DNA of 64,000 nucleotides from Croceibacterium salegens (GCF_009827435.1 NZ_WTYM01000036.1:124001-188000); one strand, 5' to 3'; numbered from the stretch's first letter, positions 29,915-40,779 are shown. Notes: generated by a model not told the origin, from the sequence alone. A program made the numbers and translations.

Positions 29915-30490
29915 ATGAGCATCTACAAAACCGCCATCCTTTTCATTCCTTCGCTTCTGCTCGGCATGATCGCCTGTTCGCAGCCGACGCACTCGCAGCA
30001 GCCTGACGAGGTCGCCCAGGCGGGGCAAGGGCACATGAGATGGGGCCGCTGGGGAGAGGGCCACATGTGGCAGATGGGCCCCGGATGGAGCGGGTCGGGC
30101 CCGATGCCGCGCCACCACGTGGCCATGATGTGGGGAATTCCGCAACCCTATGCCTCGATGACCAATCCCTTGCCGCTTACGCAGGAGACGGTGGATCGCG
30201 GAGCATCGATCTATGCCGCGAACTGCCAGTCCTGCCACGGCGAGAAGGGCTATGGTGATGGCGAAGCCGGCCGCGGACTCTCGCCGCCTCCGGGGAACCT
30301 TGCCTGGCTGTCCGACATGCCGATGGCCCGGTGGGATCCGTTCATCTACTGGACCGTAGCCGAAGGCGGCGCCCAGTTCGGGACCGCGATGCCTGCGTTC
30401 AAGGACAGCCTTTCGGCCGACGAAATCTGGGCCGTCAGCGCTTACATCCAGGCGCACCTTCCAGCGCCGCGCGGGGATGGGAAACAGTAG
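29915..30490 (+). CDS. Lipid-anchored monohaem cytochrome c
   Basis: 191 residues. Lipoprotein signal MSIYKTAILFIPSLLLGMIA-C (Cys 20 lipidated). A Met/His/Trp/Gly-rich linker (HMRWGRWGEGHMWQMGPGW) follows, then a class I cytochrome c domain with haem motif CQSCHG and a distal Met candidate in GTAMPAF. GGAGG sits 5 bp before ATG 29915; the longer upstream frame runs into the pth remnant and was rejected. The Met/His-rich linker might bind copper (inference). It probably donates electrons to a high-affinity oxidase or reductase at low oxygen and would need the ccm machinery. Confidence 0.88.
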   Translation: MSIYKTAILFIPSLLLGMIACSQPTHSQQPDEVAQAGQGHMRWGRWGEGHMWQMGPGWSGSGPMPRHHVAMMWGIPQPYASMTNPLPLTQETVDRGASIYAANCQSCHGEKGYGDGEAGRGLSPPPGNLAWLSDMPMARWDPFIYWTVAEGGAQFGTAMPAFKDSLSADEIWAVSAYIQAHLPAPRGDGKQ

Positions 30491-30499
30491 CCGCGCCGC

Positions 30500-31069
30500 T
30501 CACGACTGCTGCCGAAGCGCCACGTCGCTCATGAACCGCGCGTCGTCGCCCTTGGCCAGCCATGCTGCCTCCGAACTCACCGCGGCGAGCATGTCGGTGA
30601 GGTCGTCCATCTCGGCCTTGGCGTAGTTGCCCAGGACGTAGCCGTGGACCCGGTCCTTGTGGCCGGGATGCCCAATGCCGAGGCGGACGCGGCGGAAGTC
30701 GGGGCCAAGGTGCTGGTCGATCGAGCGCAACCCGTTGTGGCCCGCCAGCCCGCCGCCGGTGCGGACCTTGACCTTGAACGGGGCGAGGTCGAGCTCGTCG
30801 TGGAACACCGTCAGCGCTTCGATGCCGAGCTTGTAGAAGCGCAGCGCCTCGCCGACCGAGCGGCCGCTCTCGTTCATGTAGGTCGCCGGCTTGAGCAGGA
30901 GGATCTTCTCGCCGCCGATGCGGCCTTCCTGCAGCCAGCCCTGGAACTTCTTCTGCACCGGTCCGAAGCCGTGCATGTCGGCGATGACGTCGAGCGCCAT
31001 GAAGCCGACGTTGTGCCGCTGCATCGCGTGCTGCGGACCGGGATTTCCAAGGCCTGCCCAGAGTAGCAT
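30500..31069 (-). CDS. pth: Peptidyl-tRNA hydrolase
   Basis: 189 residues. Family motifs GLGNPGPQHAMQRHNVGFMA (catalytic His of RHNVG), LLKPATYMNESGRSV (Asn), FHDELDLAPFKVKVRTGGG (Asp) and GHNGLRSIDQHLG are all present. It releases peptides from peptidyl-tRNA that drops off ribosomes. It follows rplY on the same strand, with a palindromic repeat in the spacer. The last ~28 codons exist as a diverged partial copy at 29737-29825. Confidence 0.97.
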   Translation of the reverse strand: MLLWAGLGNPGPQHAMQRHNVGFMALDVIADMHGFGPVQKKFQGWLQEGRIGGEKILLLKPATYMNESGRSVGEALRFYKLGIEALTVFHDELDLAPFKVKVRTGGGLAGHNGLRSIDQHLGPDFRRVRLGIGHPGHKDRVHGYVLGNYAKAEMDDLTDMLAAVSSEAAWLAKGDDARFMSDVALRQQS

Positions 31070-31104
31070 GCGCGCTGCTTAGCCGTCGCTGGTATCGGCA
31101 CAAC

Positions 31105-31195
31105 CCCCGTTCGTATCGAGCGGAGGACGAAGTCCGTAGTCGAGATGCGCGAGTGCGGTGCTGGCGTGTCTCGACTTCGCTCGACACGAACGGGG
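31105..31195. repeat. Palindromic repeat, family 1 (copy 2)
   Basis: About 90 bp between rplY and pth. The right arm GTGTCTCGACTTCGCTCGAC then ACGAACGGGG is the reverse complement of the left arm of the ccmH copy. The left arm CCCCGTTCGTATCGAGCG is interrupted by small insertions (GAGGAC, CCGTA). The pairing still gives a long stem-loop. The element lies in an untranslated spacer here. Confidence 0.8.
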
Positions 31196-31215
31196 AAGGA
31201 ATAGTCCCGGAAAGG

Positions 31216-31245
31216 AAAACGCCGGCCCTCTTGCGAGAGCCGGCG
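31216..31245 (-). terminator. Rho-independent terminator downstream of rplY
   Basis: On the minus strand a 7-bp stem CGCCGGC / GCCGGCG continued by CTC/GAG with a TTGC-type loop is followed by TTTTCC, about 30 bp after the rplY stop. Pth, further downstream on the same strand, would then need read-through or its own promoter. Confidence 0.82.
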
Positions 31246-31276
31246 CTTCGTTTGTCCGGTAGTGAAAGCGGGAGGA

Positions 31277-31954
31277 TTACTCCTCGGTCGCTTCCTCTTC
31301 GCCAGCCTCTTCGGCGGTTTCGGCTTCGGCTGCGGGAGCCTCGGCGGCCTCACCGGCTTCGGCAGCTTCGCCTTCGGCGCGCTTGAGCGCCGACGGGGCG
31401 ACGAGCGTGGCGATGGTGAAGTCGCGGTCGGTGATGGCGCTCTCCGCGCCAGCGGGCAGCGTCACGTTCGAGATGTGGATCGAATCGCCGACCTCAAGGC
31501 CGGTGACGTCGAGCGAGATCTCGTCGGGGATCTTGTCGGATTCGCAGACCAGTTCGAGCTCGTGACGAACGACGTTGAGCACGCCGCCCTTCTTGAGGCC
31601 GGGGCTGGCTTCCTCGTTGACGAACACCACAGGCACGGCGACCTGGATCTTGGCGTCCTTCGAAAGGCGCAGGAAATCGACGTGAACCGGGCGGTCGGTG
31701 ACCGGGTGCAGCGAAACGTCCTTGGGCAGGGTGCGCACCGACTTGCCGCCGATGTCGATCATCACGATCGAGTTCATGAAGTGGCCGGTGCCAAGCTGGC
31801 GGACCAATTCCTTCGCCTCGACGTGAATCGGGGTGGGTTCTTCCTTGCCGCCATAGATCACGGCGGGGACACGGCCATTTCGGCGCAGTTCACGGGAGGC
31901 TCCCTTGCCAGCCCGTTCGCGCGCTTCGGCCGGCAGGGTCAGAGCATCGCTCAT
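31277..31954 (-). CDS. rplY: 50S ribosomal protein bL25 (general stress protein Ctc type)
   Basis: 225 residues: the long, two-domain Ctc/TL5 form. The N-terminal 5S-rRNA-binding domain has [17 protein letters not shown] and [20 protein letters not shown]; the C-terminal beta domain has [15 protein letters not shown]. It ends in a strongly acidic Ala/Glu tail (about 35 residues) common in alphaproteobacteria. Upstream neighbour of pth, the conserved rplY-pth order. Confidence 0.96.
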   Translation of the reverse strand: MSDALTLPAEARERAGKGASRELRRNGRVPAVIYGGKEEPTPIHVEAKELVRQLGTGHFMNSIVMIDIGGKSVRTLPKDVSLHPVTDRPVHVDFLRLSKDAKIQVAVPVVFVNEEASPGLKKGGVLNVVRHELELVCESDKIPDEISLDVTGLEVGDSIHISNVTLPAGAESAITDRDFTIATLVAPSALKRAEGEAAEAGEAAEAPAAEAETAEEAGEEEATEE

Positions 31955-32088
31955 CGCATTTACCTTTCGAATTGCATTGGGTTTGCCGCCACGCCTCCAG
32001 GGATGACCATGACGGAAGGCGCGCCCCTAGTGGAAAGGGCGCGGCGTTGCAAGGATTATGGGCAAGGCTAGCGGGCCCGGGGCCGATC

Positions 32089-32940
32089 CTACTGGATACG
32101 CGTGACCTTGTAGCCCGCCGCTTCGAGCAGCGACGGCACCGAATCCTCGCCGAACAGGTGCGCGGTGCCGACCGCGACGAAGGGCTTCTTGCCGTCGGCG
32201 ATCATCGACGCGATGGTCGGCGTCCAGCGCTTGTTGCGATAGACCTGCAGGGCGAGGCGCAATTCCGGATCGCCGAGGATGGCCGCGCTGTCGCGCTCGA
32301 GGCCAGCAAGATCGCCGGTGAGCCATTCCTCGATGCGCTTGTCCTGGCCGGTGACGTCTTGCGACAGGGCGATCAGCAGGTCCGCCTGTTCGGCAGGCGG
32401 AAGGGTATCGAACGCGCCGAATTGCAGTTCGTAGGTCTCGAGCCCGACGACACTCGGGGCGGCGGCGATCAGCTGCTTGTCGACGCTCTGTTCCTCACGC
32501 GTGGGCCGCGCCCGGTTGGAGATGACCAGTGCTGCCCCCCAGGTTTCCATGTCGGAAAAATCATCGTCGTCGACATTGGCCCGGTCGAGGAACCGCGCGA
32601 GGGCGGGCCGGTCCTTTGGTTCGACACGCTCGGACAGGACCGGTAGCCCTTCGGATCGTGACAGCCGTGCAAAGACCCCCGCCGCGCGCGCCGTGTCGTC
32701 GAGGTCGGCGACTTCGACCAGCAGTGTGCCCGACGCGCCGAGCGCCTTGTCGAGCGCGGGAGTGCGCCACCGGGCGTCGGCGGGCAGCGTATGGATCGTT
32801 CCGAACAGCCAACCCTGCTGACCCTCGGGACCTGTCACTTCCCACAAGGCGGGCTTGGGATCGGGCCAGTCGCGCGCCGGTTCGCCGCAGCCGGCCAGCA
32901 GCGCCGCCCCGGCCAGCGCCAGAAGTAGCCGGCGGATCAT
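32089..32940 (-). CDS. TraB/GumN (TiKi-like) family lipoprotein 1
   Basis: 283 residues. Lipobox LAGAALLAGCGEP. The TraB/TiKi signature pair is visible: an early GWLFGTIHTLPADARWR (GTxH) and a late KKPFVAVGTAHLFGEDSVP (GxxH), with a middle Glu/Arg-rich region. The fold is related to metalloproteases such as Tiki and EreA, so a metal-dependent hydrolase role is possible. ATG 32940 overlaps the stop of the upstream paralogue (ATGA), so the two are co-translated. Confidence 0.85.
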   Translation of the reverse strand: MIRRLLLALAGAALLAGCGEPARDWPDPKPALWEVTGPEGQQGWLFGTIHTLPADARWRTPALDKALGASGTLLVEVADLDDTARAAGVFARLSRSEGLPVLSERVEPKDRPALARFLDRANVDDDDFSDMETWGAALVISNRARPTREEQSVDKQLIAAAPSVVGLETYELQFGAFDTLPPAEQADLLIALSQDVTGQDKRIEEWLTGDLAGLERDSAAILGDPELRLALQVYRNKRWTPTIASMIADGKKPFVAVGTAHLFGEDSVPSLLEAAGYKVTRIQ

Positions 32941-33833
32941 TTCCTGACTCGGGTGACTTTGACACCACGCTTCTGCAATACGTCCTGCACGCTGCCCTTG
33001 CCGGCAAGGTGCCCGGCGCCGACGGCGACGAAGACCGTGCCGGGCTGCTCCATGCGCTGCTTGATCCAGTCCGCCCAGCGTGCGTTCCGCTGGGTCAGCA
33101 GGCGGCTGTAGAGGACCGGATCGTCGAGCTCTTCGTTCATCACCGCGGCAAGGCCCTTGGCATCGCCCTGCAGCCACTTGCCGACCATGACGTTGAGCTC
33201 ATCGGCCGCCTGGCCGACCGACCCGACGGTCTCGGCGAGGAAAGTGAGTTGCGCGTCCATCGGCAGCCCGTCGAAGATGTCGATCTGGTCGTTGACATTC
33301 TCCAGCGCCGCGAGCTGCTTGCCCTCGGCCTTGCCCGCCAGTTCGGTGTCCGCACCGCTTTGCGGGTCGAACCCCTTCTGCATGACCGGCAGCAGTGACA
33401 GCGTCATCGCCGCGTACCACGGCTCGAACTTGTCCATAGCATCGACCGGAAGCCCGAGCGAGACCAGCGTCTCTTCGTACTTGGCGCGATTTTCCACCGT
33501 CATCAGGTCGCGCAGGTTCTCGCCGGCCGGCAGGGCGGCGCGCTCGACGATCGCCGTTGCGTCGCCGACCGGATCGCCGAGCTTGATCTCGGTCACCAGC
33601 TCGTCGGACGATTCATAAGCCTGTTCGATCGGTCCGCCGTACCACGCGGTTTCCTTGCTCAGCGCGTGGACCGTGCCGAACAGGTAGATGGTCGTGTCCT
33701 TGTCGGCGACTTTCCACATCGCCGGCGCGACATATTGCGGATCGGGCGCATAGAGGTTCGTCGCGCAGCCGGGCAGCACGAGCGCGAGCCCGGAGGCGAA
33801 GACTGTCGCGGCAAGCTTGCGAAGCGAAAACAT
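32937..33833 (-). CDS. TraB/GumN (TiKi-like) family lipoprotein 2
   Basis: 298 residues. Lipobox LALVLPGCATN. Signature motifs TIYLFGTVHALSKETAW (GTxH) and TVFVAVGAGHLAGKGSVQDV (GxGH) frame a helical middle region. Same architecture as the downstream gene, so the pair arose by tandem duplication or is maintained as such. Both are anchored facing the periplasm. Function unknown; GumN itself lies in an exopolysaccharide cluster in Xanthomonas, but no such genes are near. Confidence 0.85.
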   Translation of the reverse strand: MFSLRKLAATVFASGLALVLPGCATNLYAPDPQYVAPAMWKVADKDTTIYLFGTVHALSKETAWYGGPIEQAYESSDELVTEIKLGDPVGDATAIVERAALPAGENLRDLMTVENRAKYEETLVSLGLPVDAMDKFEPWYAAMTLSLLPVMQKGFDPQSGADTELAGKAEGKQLAALENVNDQIDIFDGLPMDAQLTFLAETVGSVGQAADELNVMVGKWLQGDAKGLAAVMNEELDDPVLYSRLLTQRNARWADWIKQRMEQPGTVFVAVGAGHLAGKGSVQDVLQKRGVKVTRVRK

Positions 33834-33924
33834 CGGTGCGGAGTGCGGTCCCTGTGGCTTTCATCCTATCTAAGGCACCGGTCGCCGCTAGGGTAGGGGG
33901 AGAGGTGTATCAATTCTGTCGCAA

Positions 33925-34122
33925 TTACTCCTCGTCGGCGAAGAAAATGTCTTCCGCATGCGTTTCGAACAGTCGGGCGATGCGGAAGGCGAGCGCCAGC
34001 GAGGGATCGTGCTTGCCCGTCTCGATGGCGTTGACCGCCTGGCGAGAAACCCTGATCCGTTCGGCAAGGTCGGCCTGCGACCAGTCGCGTTCGGCGCGCA
34101 GGACCTTGAGGCGGTTCTTCAC
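33925..34122 (-). CDS. Small Xre-type helix-turn-helix regulator
   Basis: 65 residues from GTG 34122. Nearly the whole protein is one HTH_3 domain (RLKVLRAERDWSQADLAERI, RVSRQAVNAIETGKHDPSLA, LAFRIARLFETHAEDIF). This minimal form is common beside small membrane proteins. Its GTG overlaps the stop of the upstream membrane-protein gene (GTGA), so the two are translated together and the regulator may control its own operon via the inverted repeats at 34571-34627. Confidence 0.9.
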   Translation of the reverse strand: MKNRLKVLRAERDWSQADLAERIRVSRQAVNAIETGKHDPSLALAFRIARLFETHAEDIFFADEE

Positions 34123-34538
34123 GCCCGCGTGCCCTTCCAGCGGGTGAGGAGGTAGGCGAGGCTCCAGCTGCCCATCGCGATCATCATGCTGATCGGAGTG
34201 GAGATGGCGCCGATCGAATGCGAGAAGAGGACTTCCCAGAGAGTCGAGGCAAGGATGTAGCCCATGAAGCCCTGGAACGCCGACTTCGTCAGCGTCGAAA
34301 ACACGAAGTCGTCGGCGCACTTCTGGTCGACGCGGGTGGTGACCAGCGACATTGCGCCGCCGGCGATGACCACGGCGAGGACGATCACTCCCTTCAGGAG
34401 CGGGCTGTCCGGCGCTTCTATGGCCGGGAAAGGCTTGCCCGCCAGGGAGACCAGTCCAAAGACCGCGAGAAGTCCCGCTCCGGCAAAGACAAGGTCGAAA
34501 GTCCGGGGCGAGTAGAAGATCTTTCCGATTGCAGGCAC
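34119..34538 (-). CDS. Four-helix inner-membrane protein, partner of the Xre regulator
   Basis: 139 residues with about four hydrophobic segments (FDLVFAGAGLLAVFGLVSLA, GVIVLAVVIAGGAMSLV, GYILASTLWEVLF, ISMMIAMGSWSLAYLL). Starts at GTG 34538 with GGAGG 5 bp upstream, a strong site. No domain was recognised. The coupled small HTH gene suggests a membrane protein/regulator module that could sense membrane state. Confidence 0.78.
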   Translation of the reverse strand: MPAIGKIFYSPRTFDLVFAGAGLLAVFGLVSLAGKPFPAIEAPDSPLLKGVIVLAVVIAGGAMSLVTTRVDQKCADDFVFSTLTKSAFQGFMGYILASTLWEVLFSHSIGAISTPISMMIAMGSWSLAYLLTRWKGTRA

Positions 34539-34570
34539 GGTATCCTCCGAGCAATTCCACCCGACTCTAT

Positions 34571-34627
34571 GTCAGGTCCACCTGACGATTTGTCGTCATA
34601 AGCTGACGAAGTCAAGAGAACCTGACA
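34571..34627. promoter_or_regulatory. Candidate operators of the membrane-protein/Xre operon
   Basis: Three related signals lie 33-90 bp upstream of the operon start: a perfect 7-2-7 inverted repeat GTCAGGTCCACCTGAC (34571-34586), a 6-5-6 inverted repeat TCGTCA-N5-TGACGA (34593-34609), and a further half-site ACCTGAC (34620-34626). A possible -35 TTGACT lies among them on the minus strand. The arrangement fits an autoregulated Xre-controlled promoter. Confidence 0.6.
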
Positions 34628-34698
34628 AAAAGAAAGCCCTACTTGCTTTGAGCAGGTGGCATTGACGGGTAACGGGGCATCCTGCAAAGCGCCGCGCC

Positions 34699-35598
34699 AT
34701 GAGCCGTTCCGACGCCCTGAGTTTCCAGGACATGATCCTTGCGCTCCATGCTTTCTGGAGCGAGCAGGGGTGCCTGATCCTGCAGCCCTACGACATGCGC
34801 ATGGGGGCGGGGACGTTCCACACCGCGACCACGTTGCGTGCGCTCGGGCCGGAGCCATGGAACGCCGCCTTCGTGCAGCCGAGCCGCCGCCCAACCGACG
34901 GGCGCTATGGCGAAAACCCCAACCGGCTGCAGCACTATTACCAGTACCAGGTGATCCTGAAGCCAAGCCCGCCGGACCTGCAAGAGCTTTACCTGCGCAG
35001 CCTCGAAGTCATCGGCATCGACCCACTCAAGCACGACATCCGGTTCGTCGAGGACGACTGGGAAAGCCCGACGCTCGGTGCCTGGGGGCTGGGCTGGGAG
35101 GTCTGGTGCGACGGGATGGAGGTGACCCAGTTCACCTACTTCCAGCAGATGGGCGGGTTCGACTGCCGCCCGGTCGCCGGCGAGCTGACCTACGGGCTCG
35201 AACGCCTCGCGATGTACATTCAGGGCGTCGACAACGTCTACGATCTCGACTTCGACGGGCGTGGCTACACTTACGGGCAGGTGTTCCTCGAGAACGAGAA
35301 GCAGATGTCGAAGTGGAACTTCGAAGTCGCCAACACCGACGCCCTGTTCGACCTGTTCAACAAGGCCGAGGCCGAGTGCCGCAACGCGCTGGCCCACGAC
35401 GTGCCGATCGCCGCCTACGAGCAGGCGGTCGAGGCGAGCCACGTGTTCAACCTCTTGCAGGCGCGCGGCGTGATCAGCGTGCAGGAACGGGCCAGCTACA
35501 TGGGCCGCGTGCGTGATTTGGCGCGCGGATCGTGCGAGGCCTACATGGCCAAGGAGAAGGATCGCTGGGCCGCCGAGTATCCGGAGTGGGCGGCGTGA
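34699..35598 (+). CDS. glyQ: Glycyl-tRNA synthetase alpha subunit
   Basis: 299 residues, the standard alpha-chain length. Class II signatures include [58 protein letters not shown] and the motif-3 region [16 protein letters not shown]. With GlyS it forms the alpha2-beta2 bacterial-type enzyme that charges tRNA-Gly. It is separated from glyS by 136 bp that are almost entirely a palindromic repeat. Confidence 0.98.
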   Translation: MSRSDALSFQDMILALHAFWSEQGCLILQPYDMRMGAGTFHTATTLRALGPEPWNAAFVQPSRRPTDGRYGENPNRLQHYYQYQVILKPSPPDLQELYLRSLEVIGIDPLKHDIRFVEDDWESPTLGAWGLGWEVWCDGMEVTQFTYFQQMGGFDCRPVAGELTYGLERLAMYIQGVDNVYDLDFDGRGYTYGQVFLENEKQMSKWNFEVANTDALFDLFNKAEAECRNALAHDVPIAAYEQAVEASHVFNLLQARGVISVQERASYMGRVRDLARGSCEAYMAKEKDRWAAEYPEWAA

Positions 35599-35611
35599 GT
35601 GGGCGGGGCAA

Positions 35612-35730
35612 GAACCTCCCCCTTTGGGGGAGGGTGACCACCGAAGGTGGTGGAGGGGGCTGGTGCTTCGCTAGGCGCGCCCCCTCCGTCAGCGCTGCGC
35701 GCTGCCACCTCCCCAACGGGGGGAGTTTCT
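35612..35730. repeat. Palindromic repeat, family 2 (copy 1), between glyQ and glyS
   Basis: About 119 bp. Outer arms CTCCCCCTTTGGGGGAG and CTCCCCAACGGGGGGAG each form small hairpins. The core on the minus strand reads GGTGGCAGCGCGCAGCGCTG then ACGGAGGGG, which also occurs, in the opposite orientation, inside glyS (36595-36710). The last hairpin supplies GGGGGGAG about 10 bp before the glyS ATG, so the element provides the ribosome-binding site. Confidence 0.85.
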
Positions 35731-35734
35731 GGCA

Positions 35735-38005
35735 ATGACTGACTTCCTCCTCGAACTGCGCTGCGAGGAAATCCCCGCGCGGATGCAGGCCGGTGCGCGT
35801 GCCGATCTTGAAAAGCTGTTCCGCGGGGAGCTTGAGGCCGCCGGCGTAACTCCGGGCGAGGTGACCGTCTGGTCCACCCCGCGCCGCCTTGCCCTCATCG
35901 CCAGGGACCTGCCCGAAGCAACCGAGGCCGTCAGCGAGGAAGCCAAGGGACCGCCCGAAGGCGCGCCCGATGACGCGATCGAAGGCTTCTGCCGCAAGGC
36001 CGGCGTCTCCCGCGACCAGCTCGAACTGCGCGATGTCAAAGGTCGCATGACCTGGTTCGCGGTGATTGAAAAGCCGGGCCGGGCAGTGAAGGACCTGCTC
36101 GCCGAGGCGATCCCGGCCATCGTCCGCGCCTTCCCCTGGCCCAAGTCGATGCGCTGGGGTGCGGATTCGATCTCGACCGAGAGCCTGCGCTGGGTCCGCC
36201 CGCTGTCGGGCATCGTCGCAATCCTCGGCGATGACCTCGTCCCGTGCGAAGTCGGCGGCATCGCCAGCGGCTACGTCACCAAGGGCCACCGCTTCCACCA
36301 CAGCGGCGAAGTCACCATCGGATCGGCCGCCGACTACGCCGAAAAGCTGCGCGCCTGCCACGTGATCGTCGATCACGAGGAGCGGCAGGACATGATCCGC
36401 AAGGGTGCCGCGAAAGTCGCTGCCGAGGCGGGCCTGTCGCTGGTCGCCGACGAGGGACTGGTGATCGAGAACGCCGGGCTGACAGAATGGCCGGTTCCGC
36501 TGCTCGGCCGCTTCGACGAGGCGTTCCTCGACGTCCCGCCCGAGGTCATCCAGCTCACCGCGCGGGTGAACCAGAAGTATTTCGTGCTGACCGACTCTCC
36601 CCCCCTGGGGGAGGTGGCAGCGCAAAGCGCTGACGGTGGGGGAAGTGGGCGTGCAGCCCCCTCCGACCCGGCCGCTGGCGCGTCCGGCCCACCTCCCCCA
36701 GAGGGGGAGAATCTGCGCCTCGCCAACGCCTTCGTCTGCACCGCCAACATCTCGGCCGAAGACGGCGGCGCGGCGATCGTCGACGGCAACCGCAAGGTCC
36801 TCGCCGCGCGCCTCAGCGATGCGCGCTTCTTCTGGGAGCAGGACCGCAAGGTGCCGCTGCGCAAACAGGCCCAGAAGCTCGACAGGATTACGTTCCACGA
36901 GAAGCTCGGAACCGTCGGAGAAAAGGTCGACCGGGTCGCAAAGCTTGCGGACTGGCTGGTCTTCGATGCCAAGGAACCGAACGGCGATCACAAGCTCGCC
37001 CGTGAGGCTGCCGAACTGTGCAAGGCCGACCTCGTTACCGAAATGGTCGGCGAGTTTCCCGAACTGCAGGGCCTGATGGGCGGCTATTACGCGCGCGCCG
37101 AGGGGATTTCCGAGGAAGTCGCCGACGCCATCCGCGATCACTACAAGCCCGCCGGGGCGGACGACGAAGTTCCGATTGCACCCACGACTGTTGCCGTGAG
37201 CCTTGCCGACAAACTCGACAACCTGTTGAGCTTCTTCAAGATCGACATCCTGCCGACCGGGTCTAAGGACCCCTTCGCGCTGCGGCGGGCTGCATTGGGG
37301 TACCTGCGGCTCGTCCAGGCGAATGGCCTTAAGCTATCGCTCGATACGGTGGTGCACGCGTGGGATGGGCGTCCCAATGTCGCCCTCGCGGAAAAGGTCT
37401 CCGCCTTCCTGCTGGATCGCCTTGCCGTGCAATTGCGCGACGAGGGTGTGCGCCACGATTACATCGCGGCGTCGCGTGATTGGCAGGGCCGCATGGACTT
37501 GCGTGTCGACCGGGTCGAAGCCCGCGCACGGGCGCTGACAGACTTCCTCGGTTCGGACGACGGCGCCAACCTGCTCGCCGGGTACAAACGCGCGGCCAAC
37601 ATCCTCAAGAAAGAGGACTGGCGCGGCATCGAGGGTGAAATCTCCCGCACTGGCGAGGAAGACCCGCTGGCGATGGTCGACGATCCCGATCTAAGGGCCG
37701 TGGTCGAGGCCAAGATGGCCGAGCGGCACGGGAAAGAACTTTCCTACACGCCCGAACCTGCGGAAAAGGCGCTGATCGAGGCGCTCGATTCGGCCGAACC
37801 CAAGGCGGGGTCAGCGATCGAGGCGGAGGACTTTGCTGCCGCGATGACCGCGCTGGCCAGCTTGCGTGCCCCGATCGACCGGTTTTTCGATGAAGTGACG
37901 GTAAATGCCGAGGACAAGACCAAGCGCAGCGCCCGCCTCGACTTACTTGCACGCTTTCGTGCTGCAGTGCACAATGTGGCCGATTTCAGTCGGATCGAGG
38001 GCTAG
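35735..38005 (+). CDS. glyS: Glycyl-tRNA synthetase beta subunit with in-frame repeat insertion
   Basis: 756 residues, longer than the usual ~690-720. N-terminus FLLELRCEEIPARMQAGARA and body motifs GMTWFAV-like GRMTWFAVIEKPGR, FPWPKSMRWG, LSDARFFWEQDRKVPLRKQA and LADKLDNLLSFFKID are typical of GlyS, whose body and anticodon domains bind tRNA-Gly. Between FVLTD (residue 287) and the family-conserved NLRLANAFVCTANI lies a Pro/Gly/Ala-rich stretch, residues 288-325, encoded by palindromic repeat copy 2. The frame is kept because the inserted segment is a multiple of three. The protein is probably functional, as glyS is essential and no second copy is visible. Confidence 0.96.
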   Translation: MTDFLLELRCEEIPARMQAGARADLEKLFRGELEAAGVTPGEVTVWSTPRRLALIARDLPEATEAVSEEAKGPPEGAPDDAIEGFCRKAGVSRDQLELRDVKGRMTWFAVIEKPGRAVKDLLAEAIPAIVRAFPWPKSMRWGADSISTESLRWVRPLSGIVAILGDDLVPCEVGGIASGYVTKGHRFHHSGEVTIGSAADYAEKLRACHVIVDHEERQDMIRKGAAKVAAEAGLSLVADEGLVIENAGLTEWPVPLLGRFDEAFLDVPPEVIQLTARVNQKYFVLTDSPPLGEVAAQSADGGGSGRAAPSDPAAGASGPPPPEGENLRLANAFVCTANISAEDGGAAIVDGNRKVLAARLSDARFFWEQDRKVPLRKQAQKLDRITFHEKLGTVGEKVDRVAKLADWLVFDAKEPNGDHKLAREAAELCKADLVTEMVGEFPELQGLMGGYYARAEGISEEVADAIRDHYKPAGADDEVPIAPTTVAVSLADKLDNLLSFFKIDILPTGSKDPFALRRAALGYLRLVQANGLKLSLDTVVHAWDGRPNVALAEKVSAFLLDRLAVQLRDEGVRHDYIAASRDWQGRMDLRVDRVEARARALTDFLGSDDGANLLAGYKRAANILKKEDWRGIEGEISRTGEEDPLAMVDDPDLRAVVEAKMAERHGKELSYTPEPAEKALIEALDSAEPKAGSAIEAEDFAAAMTALASLRAPIDRFFDEVTVNAEDKTKRSARLDLLARFRAAVHNVADFSRIEG
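36595..36710. repeat. Palindromic repeat, family 2 (copy 2), inside the glyS coding sequence
   Basis: About 116 bp bounded by CTCCCCCCCTGGGGGAG and CTCCCCCAGAGGGGGAG hairpins. The core GGTGGCAGCGCAAAGCGCTG then ACGGTGGGGG differs from copy 1 by only a few bases and lies in opposite orientation about 1 kb away. It is read in frame as 38 residues of GlyS (SPPLGEVAAQSADGGG... to ...PPPPEGE). This is analogous to the protein-coding palindromic elements described in Rickettsia and Wolbachia. Confidence 0.88.
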
Positions 38006-38106
38006 ATTTTTTCAGAGGGCGGCATGTGTGACCCGGCGTTGGCCAGTAATTCATTCAGGTATTCAAGTACCTACCGTTTTTCGCCTGGGTCACAGGTGAG
38101 AACTCC

Positions 38107-40779
<2,673 letters not shown>

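Noticed and set aside
35474-37141. A 555-codon open frame opposite glyQ/glyS
   Set aside because: Antisense of glyS including both palindromic repeats; no domain or ribosome-binding site.
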